A DNA stretch of 64,000 nt from an uncultured Bacteroides sp. (GCA_948847595.1 CAQOGY010000002.1:1-64000), one strand, 5' to 3'. Shown: positions 27,895-37,624, counted from the first letter of the stretch. Translations and numbers: made by a program. Notes: generated by a model not told the origin, from the letters alone.

Positions 27895-29229
27895 ATGAAA
27901 AGAATTGTAATTTTAGGAGCCGGTGAAAGCGGCGCTGGTGCAGCCGTACTCGCCAAAGTAAAAGGATTTGAAACATTTGTTTCGGATATGTCCGCTATCA
28001 AGGATAAGTATAAGGACCTTCTGGACAGCCACCATATTGCCTGGGAGGAAGGACATCATACCGAAGAACTCATTCTGAATGCCGATGAGGTGATTAAAAG
28101 CCCCGGTATCCCGAATGACGCCCCGCTGATCCTGAAACTGAAAGCCCAAGGCACACCGGTTATCTCCGAAATCGAGTTTGCCGGACGCTATACCGATGCA
28201 AAAATGATCTGTATCACCGGTTCTAATGGAAAGACAACGACTACTTCCCTGATCTACCACATCTTTAAGAGTGCAGATCTGAATGTAGGACTAGCCGGAA
28301 ATATCGGCAAGAGCCTGGCTTTGCAAGTAGCCGAAGAGCATCATGACTATTATATCATCGAACTCAGCTCTTTCCAACTGGACAATATGTATAACTTCCG
28401 TGCCAATATTGCCGTACTGATGAATATCACTCCGGACCATCTGGACCGATACGACCATTGTATGCAGAACTACATCGATGCCAAATTCCGTATTACGCAG
28501 AACCAGACAACGGACGACGCTTTCATCTTCTGGAACGATGATCCGATCATCAAACAGGAACTGGCAAAGCACGGTCTGAAAGCTCATCTGTATCCTTTCG
28601 CAGCCGTGAAGGAAGACGGAGCCATCGCATACGTAGAAGATCACGAAGTGAAGATTACCGAGCCCATCGCCTTCAACATGGAACAGGAGGAATTGGCACT
28701 GACCGGACAGCACAATCTTTACAACTCGCTGGCTGCCGGTATCTCGGCAAACCTGGCAGGTATCACTAAAGAAAATATCCGCAAGGCGCTCTCCGACTTC
28801 AAGGGAGTGGAACATCGCCTGGAGAAAGTAGCGCGCGTACGCGGTATCGACTTCATCAACGACTCAAAAGCAACCAATGTCAACTCTTGCTGGTATGCCC
28901 TGCAAAGCATGACCACCAAGACAGTACTGATACTGGGCGGCAAAGACAAAGGCAACGACTATACGGAAATAGAAGACCTGGTACGTGAAAAGTGCTCGGC
29001 ACTGGTTTATCTGGGACTGCACAACGAAAAGCTGCACGCCTTTTTCGACCGTTTCGGACTGCCCGTAGCCGATGTGCAGACCGGAATGAAAGATGCAGTA
29101 GAAGCAGCCTACAAACTGGCAAAGAAAGGAGAAACCGTATTGTTAAGCCCCTGCTGCGCCTCATTCGACCTCTTCAAGAGTTACGAAGACCGCGGCGATC
29201 AGTTTAAGAAATATGTAAGAGAATTATAA
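27895..29229 (+). CDS. murD: UDP-MurNAc-L-alanine:D-glutamate ligase MurD
   Basis: Mur ligase of 444 residues that adds D-glutamate to UDP-MurNAc-L-alanine. The N-terminal nucleotide fold begins IVILGAGESGAGAAVLA, the ATP loop is CITGSNGKTTTTS, followed by IIELSSFQLDNM and MNITPDHLDRYDH. GVEHRLEKV and FINDSKATNVNS mark the C-terminal domain. It is separated from mraY by 168 bp without a clear gene and lies 1 bp before ftsW, so murD-ftsW-murG form a compact block. Confidence 0.97.
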   Translation: MKRIVILGAGESGAGAAVLAKVKGFETFVSDMSAIKDKYKDLLDSHHIAWEEGHHTEELILNADEVIKSPGIPNDAPLILKLKAQGTPVISEIEFAGRYTDAKMICITGSNGKTTTTSLIYHIFKSADLNVGLAGNIGKSLALQVAEEHHDYYIIELSSFQLDNMYNFRANIAVLMNITPDHLDRYDHCMQNYIDAKFRITQNQTTDDAFIFWNDDPIIKQELAKHGLKAHLYPFAAVKEDGAIAYVEDHEVKITEPIAFNMEQEELALTGQHNLYNSLAAGISANLAGITKENIRKALSDFKGVEHRLEKVARVRGIDFINDSKATNVNSCWYALQSMTTKTVLILGGKDKGNDYTEIEDLVREKCSALVYLGLHNEKLHAFFDRFGLPVADVQTGMKDAVEAAYKLAKKGETVLLSPCCASFDLFKSYEDRGDQFKKYVREL

Positions 29230-29230
29230 A

Positions 29231-30547
29231 ATGGATTTATTAAAGAGCATATTTAAAGGCGACAAGGTAATCTGGATTATCTTCCTCTGTCTCTGCCTCA
29301 TCTCGATTATCGAGGTGTTTTCGGCAGCATCGACGCTGACGTACAAAAGCGGCGACCACTGGGGACCGATAACACAGCACTCCATCATCCTGATGGTGGG
29401 TGCCGTAGTAGTGGTATTTCTGCATAACGTCCCCTACAAATGGTTCCAGGTATTCCCCGTCTTCCTGTATCCGATTTCCCTCGTTCTGCTGGCATTCGTC
29501 ACGCTGATGGGTATCATTACAGGCGACCGTGTCAATGGGGCAGCCCGCTGGATGACCTTTATGGGACTGCAATTCCAGCCTTCGGAACTGGCAAAGATGG
29601 CTGTCATCATTGCCGTTTCGTTCATCCTGTCCAAGAGGCAGGATGAAGAAGGAGCCAACCCCAAAGCCTTTAAATACATCATGATCCTTACCGGACTGGT
29701 CCTTTTGCTGATTGCTCCGGAAAACCTGTCAACAGCCATGTTGCTGTTCGGTGTCGTATTCATGATGATGTTCATCGGACGGGTAGCGGCAAAGAAACTC
29801 CTTCTGTTGGCAGGAGGACTTGTGCTGATTGTCGCACTCGGCGTAGGTACGGTAGTTGCCATCCCTGCCAAAACGCTGCACAATACCCCCGGACTTCATC
29901 GCCTGGAGACTTGGCAGAACCGTATCAAAGGCTTTTTTGATAAAGACGAAGTGCCCGCAGCCAAATTCGATATAGACAAAGACGCACAGATCGCCCATGC
30001 CCGTATTGCCATCGCTACCAGTCACGTAGTGGGCAAAGGACCGGGAAACTCCATCCAGCGTGATTTCCTCAGTCAGGCATTCTCCGACTTTATCTTTGCG
30101 ATTGTCATCGAAGAAATGGGATTGATAGGAGGTATATTTGTCGTATTCCTCTACCTCTGTCTGCTGATGCGGGCGGGACGCATCGCGCAAAAGTGCGAAC
30201 GGACCTTCCCCGCCTTCCTTGTCATGGGTATCGCTTTGCTTCTGGTATCGCAGGCGATACTGAATATGATGGTTGCCGTGGGACTGTTCCCCGTAACAGG
30301 CCAACCCCTGCCTTTGGTCAGCAAGGGAGGTACAAGTACACTGATCAACTGCGCTTATATCGGAATGATATTAAGCGTGAGCCGATATACCGCTCATCTG
30401 GAAGAACAGAAAGCGCATGATGCACAGATTCAGATGCAGATAGAAGCCGGAACAGCTACTTCGGAGGCACAAGCTGCCGCCGAACCTACCGCACAGATTC
30501 TGAACAGCGATGCCAAGTTTGAGGATGAACATGATAGCAGTAAATGA
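29231..30547 (+). CDS. ftsW: Septal peptidoglycan polymerase FtsW
   Basis: SEDS-family membrane glycosyltransferase of 438 residues that polymerises lipid II at the division site with FtsI as partner. About ten transmembrane segments are visible. Family signatures are NGAARWMTFMGLQFQPSELAK near residues 98-118 and the C-terminal FPVTGQPLPLVSKGGTS. The tail after the last helix is a charged, alanine-rich cytoplasmic stretch of about 50 residues. It starts 1 bp after murD. Confidence 0.96.
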   Translation: MDLLKSIFKGDKVIWIIFLCLCLISIIEVFSAASTLTYKSGDHWGPITQHSIILMVGAVVVVFLHNVPYKWFQVFPVFLYPISLVLLAFVTLMGIITGDRVNGAARWMTFMGLQFQPSELAKMAVIIAVSFILSKRQDEEGANPKAFKYIMILTGLVLLLIAPENLSTAMLLFGVVFMMMFIGRVAAKKLLLLAGGLVLIVALGVGTVVAIPAKTLHNTPGLHRLETWQNRIKGFFDKDEVPAAKFDIDKDAQIAHARIAIATSHVVGKGPGNSIQRDFLSQAFSDFIFAIVIEEMGLIGGIFVVFLYLCLLMRAGRIAQKCERTFPAFLVMGIALLLVSQAILNMMVAVGLFPVTGQPLPLVSKGGTSTLINCAYIGMILSVSRYTAHLEEQKAHDAQIQMQIEAGTATSEAQAAAEPTAQILNSDAKFEDEHDSSK

Positions 30548-30576
30548 AGATGAACGGATAGAAAGAAAGGATTATT

Positions 30577-31695
30577 ATGGAAAAAGAACTTAGAATTATC
30601 ATCAGCGGTGGAGGCACAGGAGGACATATCTTCCCTGCCGTATCTATCGCCAACGCTATAATAGAGCTGCGACCGGATGCGAAAATCTTATTTGTGGGCG
30701 CCGAAGGCCGTATGGAGATGCAGCGGGTTCCCGATGCAGGCTATAAAATTATCGGGCTACCGATAGCCGGTTTCGACCGCAAACATTTATGGAAAAACGT
30801 ATCCGTACTGATCAAACTGGCACGCAGCCAATGGAAAGCGCGCAGCATCATCAAAAACTTCCGCCCGCAAGTAGCGGTAGGCGTAGGAGGATACGCCAGC
30901 GGACCGACACTCAAAACTGCCGGAATGATGGGAGTGCCGACTCTGATTCAGGAACAGAACTCGTATGCCGGAGTCACCAACAAGTTGCTGGCACAAAAAG
31001 CAAAGACTATTTGTGTCGCTTATGATGGAATGGAAAAGTTCTTTCCTGCCGATAAGATTATAATGACCGGAAATCCCGTTCGCCAGAATCTGACGAAGGA
31101 TATGCCGGAAAAAGGCGCGGCACTGCGTTCCTTTAATCTGCAGCCGGATAAGAAGACAATTCTGATTGTAGGCGGTAGCCTTGGCGCACGTACCATTAAC
31201 AATACGCTGACCGCAGCCTTAGCTACAATAAAAGAAAACAACGATATACAGTTCATCTGGCAGACCGGAAAATATTACTATCCGCAGGTGACAGAAGCCG
31301 TACGGGCAGCAGGAGAACTTCCGAATCTGTACGTGACGGACTTCATCAAGGATATGGCAGCCGCTTACGCGGCTTCCGACCTAGTGATTTCACGTGCGGG
31401 AGCCGGTTCTATTTCAGAGTTTTGTCTGTTGCACAAGCCTGTGGTTCTGGTTCCTTCGCCCAATGTGGCAGAAGATCATCAGACCAAGAATGCACTGGCA
31501 TTGGTAGACAAACAAGCCGCCATCTATGTAAAAGACAGCGAAGCGGAAGCAAAGTTGATGGATGTAGCCCTGAGCACAGTAGCTGACGACCGGAAACTGA
31601 AAGAACTAAGTGAGAATATAGCCAAGTTGGCTTTGCCCGACTCTGCACGAATCATCGCGCAGGAAGTAATCAAGCTGGCAGAAGCAGAAAACTAG
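30577..31695 (+). CDS. murG: Lipid II synthase MurG
   Basis: GT-B fold glycosyltransferase of 372 residues on the cytoplasmic membrane face that adds GlcNAc from UDP-GlcNAc to lipid I. Diagnostic stretches are ISGGGTGGHIFPAVSIANAI, VGVGGYASGPTLKTA, LIQEQNSYAGVTNK, LIVGGSLGARTIN and VISRAGAGSISEF. It follows ftsW by 29 bp. The gap to murC is 203 bp and holds two stem-loops rather than a gene. Confidence 0.97.
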   Translation: MEKELRIIISGGGTGGHIFPAVSIANAIIELRPDAKILFVGAEGRMEMQRVPDAGYKIIGLPIAGFDRKHLWKNVSVLIKLARSQWKARSIIKNFRPQVAVGVGGYASGPTLKTAGMMGVPTLIQEQNSYAGVTNKLLAQKAKTICVAYDGMEKFFPADKIIMTGNPVRQNLTKDMPEKGAALRSFNLQPDKKTILIVGGSLGARTINNTLTAALATIKENNDIQFIWQTGKYYYPQVTEAVRAAGELPNLYVTDFIKDMAAAYAASDLVISRAGAGSISEFCLLHKPVVLVPSPNVAEDHQTKNALALVDKQAAIYVKDSEAEAKLMDVALSTVADDRKLKELSENIAKLALPDSARIIAQEVIKLAEAEN

Positions 31696-31761
31696 TTGAG
31701 GTAATGCAAAAATCGCAACTATCCCAATTAGGATTGACTAAAAAGTCAGTAGAATCTCCAA

Positions 31762-31831
31762 TCTCCTCCTTCCAGAAGGAGGAGAATGAAAATACTACCG
31801 ACTTTGGGGGTCATCCCCAATTAAAGGTAGT
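31762..31831 (+). repeat. Two stem-loops between murG and murC
   Basis: The first hairpin is TCTCCTCCTT-CCAG-AAGGAGGAGA (31762-31785), a perfect 10-bp stem without a following T-run. The second is nested: ACTACC (31794-31799) pairs with GGTAGT (31826-31831) around an inner TTGGGG/CCCCAA stem. Inside an operon these may stabilise or process the mRNA, or be a remnant of an intergenic repeat family. Confidence 0.6.
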
Positions 31832-31898
31832 ACCGACTCTGATTAAAACTTGAAATGTTACTTGGAACAAGAATTATAAAAAGAAACAGTATAAAGAA

Positions 31899-33302
31899 AT
31901 GAATATTGAAACGATCAAATCAGTCTACTTTGTCGGTGCCGGAGGCATCGGTATGAGTGCGCTTGTCCGCTATTTCCTTTCCAAAGGAAAAGTGGTAGCC
32001 GGATACGACCGCACCCCGACTCCATTGACTGAAAACCTCATCGCCGAAGGCGCACAAATACATTACGAAGAAAACGTACGACTGATTCCGGAAGCCTGCA
32101 AAGACAAAGAAAGCACTTTAGTCGTATTGACCCCCGCCGTTCCGCAGGAACACGAAGAATTGGTTTATTTCCGCAACAACGGATTCGAAATACAAAAACG
32201 CGCGCAAGTACTGGGAACGATCACTCATTCCAGCAAAGGTCTGTGTGTAGCCGGCACTCATGGCAAGACAACCACTTCTACCATGACCGCCCACCTATTC
32301 CACCAATCGCACATAGAATGTACCGCTTTCCTCGGAGGCATCTCCAAGAATTACGGCACCAATCTGCTACTCTCTCAGAAAAGCCCTTATACCGTCATCG
32401 AAGCAGACGAGTTCGACCGCTCTTTCCATTGGCTGTCCCCTTATATGTCTGTCATCACTGCCACAGACCCCGATCATCTGGACATCTACGGAACAGAAAA
32501 GGCATACCTCGAAAGCTTCGAACATTATACAACACTGATCCAGCCGGGCGGTGCACTGATTATCCGAAAAGGTATCTCACTACAACCGAAAGTACAGGCC
32601 GGAGTCCGTGTCTATACCTATTCGCGTGACGAAGGAGACTTCCACGCCGAGAATATCCGCATCGGAAACGGTGAAATCTTCATCGACTTCGTTGCCCCCG
32701 ACACACGTATCAACAATATCCAACTGGGAGTTCCGGTAAGCATTAACATCGAGAATGGTGTAGCCGCCATGGCACTCGCCCACCTCAACGGAGTGACCGA
32801 CGAAGAGATCAGACAAGGAATGAACAGCTTCCGCGGTGTAGACCGCCGGTTCGATTTCAAGATCAAGAATGACCAGGTAGTCTTTCTGAGCGACTACGCC
32901 CATCATCCCTCTGAAATCAAACAGAGCGTGCTGTCTATCCGCGAACTCTATAAAGACAAGAAGATCACAGCCATCTTCCAGCCGCACCTGTACACCCGTA
33001 CCCGCGACTTCTATCAGGACTTTGCCGATAGCCTGTCACTACTGGACGAAGTCATTCTGGTAGACATCTATCCGGCTCGTGAGACACCGATCCCCGGTGT
33101 CACCAGCAAGCTGATATACGACAACCTCCGTCCGGGCATCGAAAAAAGTATGTGCAAAAAGGAAGAAATACTGAACATTCTGAAAGATAAAAACATTGAA
33201 GTATTAATAACTCTGGGAGCCGGAGACATAGACAATTATGTCCCCGAAATAAAGAAAGAACTGGAAAAAATGAAGAACGAAGAGCGAAGAACGAAGAACT
33301 AA
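31899..33302 (+). CDS. murC: UDP-MurNAc:L-alanine ligase MurC
   Basis: Mur ligase of 467 residues that adds L-alanine to UDP-MurNAc, the first peptide step. Signatures are VYFVGAGGIGMSALVRYFL, the ATP loop CVAGTHGKTTTSTM, VIEADEFDRSF, TDPDHLDIYG, FRGVDRRFDF, SDYAHHPSEIK and FQPHLYTRTRDF. The last nine codons (KNEERRTKN) come from a purine-rich near-repeat, GAAGAACGAAGAGCGAAGAA, and look like intergenic simple sequence added to the C-terminus. Confidence 0.97.
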   Translation: MNIETIKSVYFVGAGGIGMSALVRYFLSKGKVVAGYDRTPTPLTENLIAEGAQIHYEENVRLIPEACKDKESTLVVLTPAVPQEHEELVYFRNNGFEIQKRAQVLGTITHSSKGLCVAGTHGKTTTSTMTAHLFHQSHIECTAFLGGISKNYGTNLLLSQKSPYTVIEADEFDRSFHWLSPYMSVITATDPDHLDIYGTEKAYLESFEHYTTLIQPGGALIIRKGISLQPKVQAGVRVYTYSRDEGDFHAENIRIGNGEIFIDFVAPDTRINNIQLGVPVSINIENGVAAMALAHLNGVTDEEIRQGMNSFRGVDRRFDFKIKNDQVVFLSDYAHHPSEIKQSVLSIRELYKDKKITAIFQPHLYTRTRDFYQDFADSLSLLDEVILVDIYPARETPIPGVTSKLIYDNLRPGIEKSMCKKEEILNILKDKNIEVLITLGAGDIDNYVPEIKKELEKMKNEERRTKN

Positions 33303-33386
33303 GAATTTCTACGCTACATCATACAGTCGCGCAGCCAATTCTCAATTCTTCATTTTCAATTTTCAATTCTCAATTAAATAAAAACT

Positions 33387-34133
33387 ATGGTAAAGAGAAT
33401 CCTTCTATCTATCGTCATGTTGATGCTTATCGCCTACCTCGGCATAGCCATCACCGCTTTCAACCGCAAGCCTGCCAACCAGACCTGCCGTGACGTAGAA
33501 CTGGTCATCAAGGATACCACTTATGCCGGCTTCATCACCAAAGAAGAAGTGAAAGGCATCCTCCAGCATAAAGGTATCTACCCTATCGGGAAAAAGATGG
33601 AGCGCATCTCTACCAAGTCGCTGGAACGGGAACTGAGCAAGCATCCGCTGATCGACGAAGCGGAATGCTACAAAACACCCAGCGGCAAAGTCTGCGTAGA
33701 AGTGACACAACGTATACCGATATTACGCATCATGAGTGCCAACGGAGAGAATTATTACCTTGATAATAAAGGAACCGTCATGCCGCCGGAAGCAAAATGC
33801 GTCGCACATCGGGCAATTGTCACCGGAAACGTAGAAAAGTCGTTTGCAATGAAGGATTTATATAAGTTTGGTGTATTTTTGCAAAACAATAAGTTCTGGG
33901 ACGCCCAGATAGAACAAATCCATGTGTTGCCCGACCGCAACATCGAACTGGTACCTCGTGTAGGCGACCACCTCGTCTATCTCGGCAAACTTGAAAACTT
34001 TGAAAACAAACTGGCACGCCTGAAAGAATTCTACCAAAAAGGACTCAATCAGGTAGGCTGGAACAAATATTCACGCATCAGTCTTGAATTCAGCAACCAG
34101 ATTATCTGTACGAAGAGAGAGAGTAATAGGTAA
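33387..34133 (+). CDS. ftsQ: FtsQ-like cell division protein
   Basis: Bitopic division protein of 248 residues: short N-terminus, one transmembrane helix (ILLSIVMLMLIAYLGIAITA, about 4-24), a POTRA-like region (YAGFITKEEVKGILQHKG) and a beta domain (LSKHPLIDEAECYKTPSGKV, NYYLDNKGTVMP, VYLGKLENFENKLARLKEF). It links the FtsL-B pair to the Z-ring side of the divisome. Primary sequence conservation is low, so position between murC and ftsA supports the call. Simple-sequence DNA (AATTCTCAATT-type) fills the gap before it. Confidence 0.9.
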   Translation: MVKRILLSIVMLMLIAYLGIAITAFNRKPANQTCRDVELVIKDTTYAGFITKEEVKGILQHKGIYPIGKKMERISTKSLERELSKHPLIDEAECYKTPSGKVCVEVTQRIPILRIMSANGENYYLDNKGTVMPPEAKCVAHRAIVTGNVEKSFAMKDLYKFGVFLQNNKFWDAQIEQIHVLPDRNIELVPRVGDHLVYLGKLENFENKLARLKEFYQKGLNQVGWNKYSRISLEFSNQIICTKRESNR

Positions 34134-34209
34134 TAAGTAACAGGTAACAGGTGATGGGATGAAGCTCTCAAAATAGAAAGTTGAAAATAATTAAATTGTA
34201 AATAAAGAG

Positions 34210-35661
34210 ATGGCAACAACAGAATTTATCGCCGCTATTGAACTTGGTTCATCGAAGATAACCGGTGTGGCCGGAAGAAAGAACAGTGACGGAAGCATGC
34301 AGATACTGGCATACGCCCAGGAAGACTCTTCAACGTTTATCCGCAAAGGAGTGATCTTCAATCTGGACAAGACAGCACAAAGCCTGACTTCTATCATCAA
34401 CAGACTGGAAGGTGAGTTGAAAAACTCAATCGCCAAGGTATACGTAGGCATTGGCGGACAATCCCTCCGCACAGTCCGCAACGTAGTAAGTCGCGACCTC
34501 GAAGAAGAAGCGATTATCTCGGAAGAGCTGGTAAGCGCTATCGGCGATGAGAACGTAGCGATTCCGGTAGTCGATATGGATATACTGGACGTAGCGCCGC
34601 AAGAATACAAAGTCGGCAATAATCTGCAAGCCAACCCGGTGGGACTGGTAGGAAGCCACATCGAAGGACGTTTCCTCAATATCGTCGCCCGCTCTTCCGT
34701 ACGGAAGAATCTGGAACACTGCTTCCAGCAGGCAAAGATCGATATTGCCGACCAACTGATCGCGCCACTGGTAACAGCCAATGCCGTGCTGACCGAGAGC
34801 GAACGCCGTTCGGGCTGCGCACTCATCGACTTCGGAGCTGATACCACCACTATTTCGGTTTATAAAAACAACATTCTCCGCTTCCTGACAGTGCTGCCGC
34901 TGGGAGGAAACAGCATCACCCGCGACATCACCACCCTGCAAATGGAGGAAGAAGAAGCGGAACGTCTGAAGAAAACTTACGGAGACGCCCTATACGAAGA
35001 AGACGAAAGCGAAGAGCCCGCCACCTGCAAGCTCGAAGATGAAAGCCGCACAGTCGAACTGAGCAAGCTCAACAACATCATCGAGGCACGTGCCGAGGAA
35101 ATCATCGCTAACGTATGGAACCAGATTCAAATCTCCGGCTACGAAGACAAACTGCTGGCCGGCATCATCCTCACAGGTGGAGCCGCCAACCTGAAGAATC
35201 TGGAAGAAATGCTTCGCAGACGCTCGAAGATAGAAAAGATGAGAATGGCGAAACTGCCTCGCAACACCGTTCACGCTCCCAGCAATATACTGAAGAAGGA
35301 CGGTTCGCAGAACACCCTGTTCGGACTTCTGTTCGAAGGCAATCAGAACTGCTGCCTGATAGAAACCGCTCCCCAGATACCGGTCACTCCCGCCACTCCC
35401 CGACCGGAGCCGGAAATTCACAAGACCGTAGACATGTTTGAGGACGATCAGGAACTGAAAGAGCAAGCCCGACTGGCACGCCTCAAGAAAGAAGAGGAAG
35501 AGAAAGAAGCACGGGCAGCCGCCAAGGAAGCTGAAAGACTCCGCAAGCAGAAGGAGAAAGAAGAGAAAGAAAGACGCAAGAGAGAAGCCGGTCCCAGCTG
35601 GATTCAACGCAAGATCGACTCCCTGACCAAGGAAATCTTCTCTGACGATGATATGAAATAA
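34210..35661 (+). CDS. ftsA: Cell division protein FtsA
   Basis: Actin-like ATPase of 483 residues that anchors FtsZ to the membrane. It starts IAAIELGSSKITGVAGRK (phosphate-1 motif) and has ALIDFGADTTTISVY (phosphate 2) and LAGIILTGGAANLKNLEEML (adenosine motif). Residues about 415-460 form a Lys/Glu/Arg-rich extension, followed by a terminal amphipathic helix (GPSWIQRKIDSLTKEIF) that should be the membrane anchor. The charged extension is long compared with E. coli FtsA (420 residues) but is seen in Bacteroidetes. Confidence 0.96.
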   Translation: MATTEFIAAIELGSSKITGVAGRKNSDGSMQILAYAQEDSSTFIRKGVIFNLDKTAQSLTSIINRLEGELKNSIAKVYVGIGGQSLRTVRNVVSRDLEEEAIISEELVSAIGDENVAIPVVDMDILDVAPQEYKVGNNLQANPVGLVGSHIEGRFLNIVARSSVRKNLEHCFQQAKIDIADQLIAPLVTANAVLTESERRSGCALIDFGADTTTISVYKNNILRFLTVLPLGGNSITRDITTLQMEEEEAERLKKTYGDALYEEDESEEPATCKLEDESRTVELSKLNNIIEARAEEIIANVWNQIQISGYEDKLLAGIILTGGAANLKNLEEMLRRRSKIEKMRMAKLPRNTVHAPSNILKKDGSQNTLFGLLFEGNQNCCLIETAPQIPVTPATPRPEPEIHKTVDMFEDDQELKEQARLARLKKEEEEKEARAAAKEAERLRKQKEKEEKERRKREAGPSWIQRKIDSLTKEIFSDDDMK

Positions 35662-35678
35662 ATTCAAAATTCAATAAT

Positions 35679-36986
35679 ATGGACGAGATAGTACAATTCG
35701 ATTTCCCGACCGACTCACCGAAAATCATCAAAGTAATTGGTGTAGGTGGCGGTGGCGGTAACGCTGTGAACCACATGTACCGGGAAGGCATACATGACGT
35801 AACGTTCGTTCTCTGCAACACGGACAACCAGGCATTGGCCGAGTCACCCGTTCCGGTGAAACTGCAACTGGGCCGTAGCATCACACAAGGACTTGGAGCC
35901 GGCAACCGTCCCGAACGGGCACGCGACGCCGCCGAAGAAAGTATTGACGATATCAAAGAACAGCTGAACGACGGCACCAAGATGGTATTCATCACTGCCG
36001 GAATGGGAGGAGGAACTGGAACCGGAGCCGCCCCTGTCATCGCCCGCATTGCGAAGGAGATGGATATTCTGACAGTAGGTATTGTCACCATTCCATTTAT
36101 TTTCGAAGGAGAAAAGAAAATCATTCAGGCACTGGACGGCGTCGAACGTATCGCCCAGCACGTAGATGCCCTGCTGGTCATCAACAACGAGCGCCTGCGC
36201 GAAATATATGCCGACCTTACCTTCATGAATGCTTTCGGCAAGGCCGATGATACGCTTTCCATCGCTGCAAAGAGTATCGCCGAGATAATCACCATGCGTG
36301 GTACGGTGAATCTGGACTTTGCCGATGTGAAGACCATCCTGAAAGACGGTGGTGTAGCCATCATGAGTACCGGATTCGGAGAAGGCGAGAACCGTGTCAC
36401 CAAAGCTATCGACGATGCCCTCCACTCTCCGTTGCTGAACAACAACGACATCTTCAACGCTAAAAAGGTGATGTTGAACGTATCCTTCTGTCCCACGTCC
36501 GAACTGATGATGGAAGAAATGAACGAGATACACGAGTTCATGAGCAAGTTCCGCGAAGGTGTGGAAGTAATTTGGGGTGTCGCCGTAGACAACTCTTTGG
36601 ACACCAAGGTAAAGATCACCGTACTCGCCACCGGATTTGGTGTGGAAGACGTGCCCGGTATGGACACACTGCACGAAGCCCGCAGCCAGGAGGAAGAAGA
36701 ACGCCAGTTGCAGCTTGAAGAAGAGAAGGAGAAGAATAAAGAGCGTATCCGCAAGGCATACGGTGAAAGTGCCGGCATCGGAAAGAAAAGCCTGCGCAGC
36801 CGTCGCCATATCTATATCTTCAATACCGAAGATTTGGACAACGACGACATCATCGCCATGATAGAGGAATCTCCTACTTACACGCGCGATAAAACGAAGC
36901 TGTTGAAGATCAAGACGAAAGCGGCTCTTGAAGAGGAAGTTGCCATGGAAGAGGCTACGGACAATGACGGGGTAATCACTTTCTAG
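35679..36986 (+). CDS. ftsZ: Cell division GTPase FtsZ
   Basis: Tubulin homologue of 435 residues that forms the Z-ring. It begins with IKVIGVGGGGGNAVNHMY; the tubulin signature is GMGGGTGTGAAPVIA. The T7-type synergy region follows at TIPFIFEGEKK and NNERLREIYADLTFMNAF. After the core (to about 330) come a charged linker rich in Glu/Arg and a C-terminal segment ending DNDGVITF. It lies 17 bp after ftsA, completing the dcw cluster. Confidence 0.98.
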   Translation: MDEIVQFDFPTDSPKIIKVIGVGGGGGNAVNHMYREGIHDVTFVLCNTDNQALAESPVPVKLQLGRSITQGLGAGNRPERARDAAEESIDDIKEQLNDGTKMVFITAGMGGGTGTGAAPVIARIAKEMDILTVGIVTIPFIFEGEKKIIQALDGVERIAQHVDALLVINNERLREIYADLTFMNAFGKADDTLSIAAKSIAEIITMRGTVNLDFADVKTILKDGGVAIMSTGFGEGENRVTKAIDDALHSPLLNNNDIFNAKKVMLNVSFCPTSELMMEEMNEIHEFMSKFREGVEVIWGVAVDNSLDTKVKITVLATGFGVEDVPGMDTLHEARSQEEEERQLQLEEEKEKNKERIRKAYGESAGIGKKSLRSRRHIYIFNTEDLDNDDIIAMIEESPTYTRDKTKLLKIKTKAALEEEVAMEEATDNDGVITF

Positions 36987-37041
36987 ATGGTTCTTCCCCT
37001 TGCTATTACAAATTGTAAATAATTAAAATATAAATATCATC

Positions 37042-37491
37042 ATGGATTTATTTGACAAAGTCAGCGAAGACATTAAAAACGCAATGAAGGCAAAAGATAA
37101 AGTTGCCTTGGAGACTTTAAGAAACATAAAGAAATTCTTCATCGAAGCTAAAACAGCTCCGGGAGCCAACGATACACTGACAGACGAAGCAGCCTTGAAA
37201 ATCATTCAGAAACTGGTGAAACAAGGTAAGGACTCTGCCGAAATCTATATCGGACAGGGACGCCAGGATCTGGCTGACGGAGAACTGGCACAGGTTGCCG
37301 TAATGGAAGCTTATTTGCCCAAACAAATGACTGCTGAAGAACTGGAAGCTGCATTGAAGGAAATCATTGCCGAAACAGGTGCTACCAGCGGAAAAGATAT
37401 GGGTAAGGTGATGGGAGTTGCCTCCAAGAAGTTGGCAGGACTGGCAGAAGGCCGTGCTATTTCTGCAAAAGTAAAAGAGTTGTTGGGATAA
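37042..37491 (+). CDS. GatB/YqeY domain protein
   Basis: Cytoplasmic protein of 149 residues with the YqeY fold: LFDKVSEDIKNAMKAKDKVA at the start, EAALKIIQKLVKQGKDSAE in the middle, and EIIAETGATSGKDMGKVMG then VASKKLAGLAEGRAI at the end. The same domain is the tRNA-binding tail of GatB amidotransferase, but stand-alone YqeY proteins have no settled role. It is 55 bp behind ftsZ with an AAATTGTAAATA leader, then a strong terminator, so it is probably the last gene of the dcw transcript. Confidence 0.93.
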   Translation: MDLFDKVSEDIKNAMKAKDKVALETLRNIKKFFIEAKTAPGANDTLTDEAALKIIQKLVKQGKDSAEIYIGQGRQDLADGELAQVAVMEAYLPKQMTAEELEAALKEIIAETGATSGKDMGKVMGVASKKLAGLAEGRAISAKVKELLG

Positions 37492-37580
37492 GCCCCCACA
37501 CCTCCTCCCCAGAAATAAAAAAAACTTTTTGGTCTCACGGTCTCATTCCATTAAGATAAGCCGTAGATAATCAGCAATAT

Positions 37581-37624
37581 AAAGAGTGAGAGATCCTTTT
37601 CAAACAGGTGTCTCTCACTCTTTT
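37581..37624 (+). terminator. Terminator after the YqeY-like gene
   Basis: AAAGAGTGAGAGA (37581-37593) pairs perfectly with TCTCTCACTCTTT (37611-37623) around a 17-nt loop and runs into TTTT. Confidence 0.88.
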
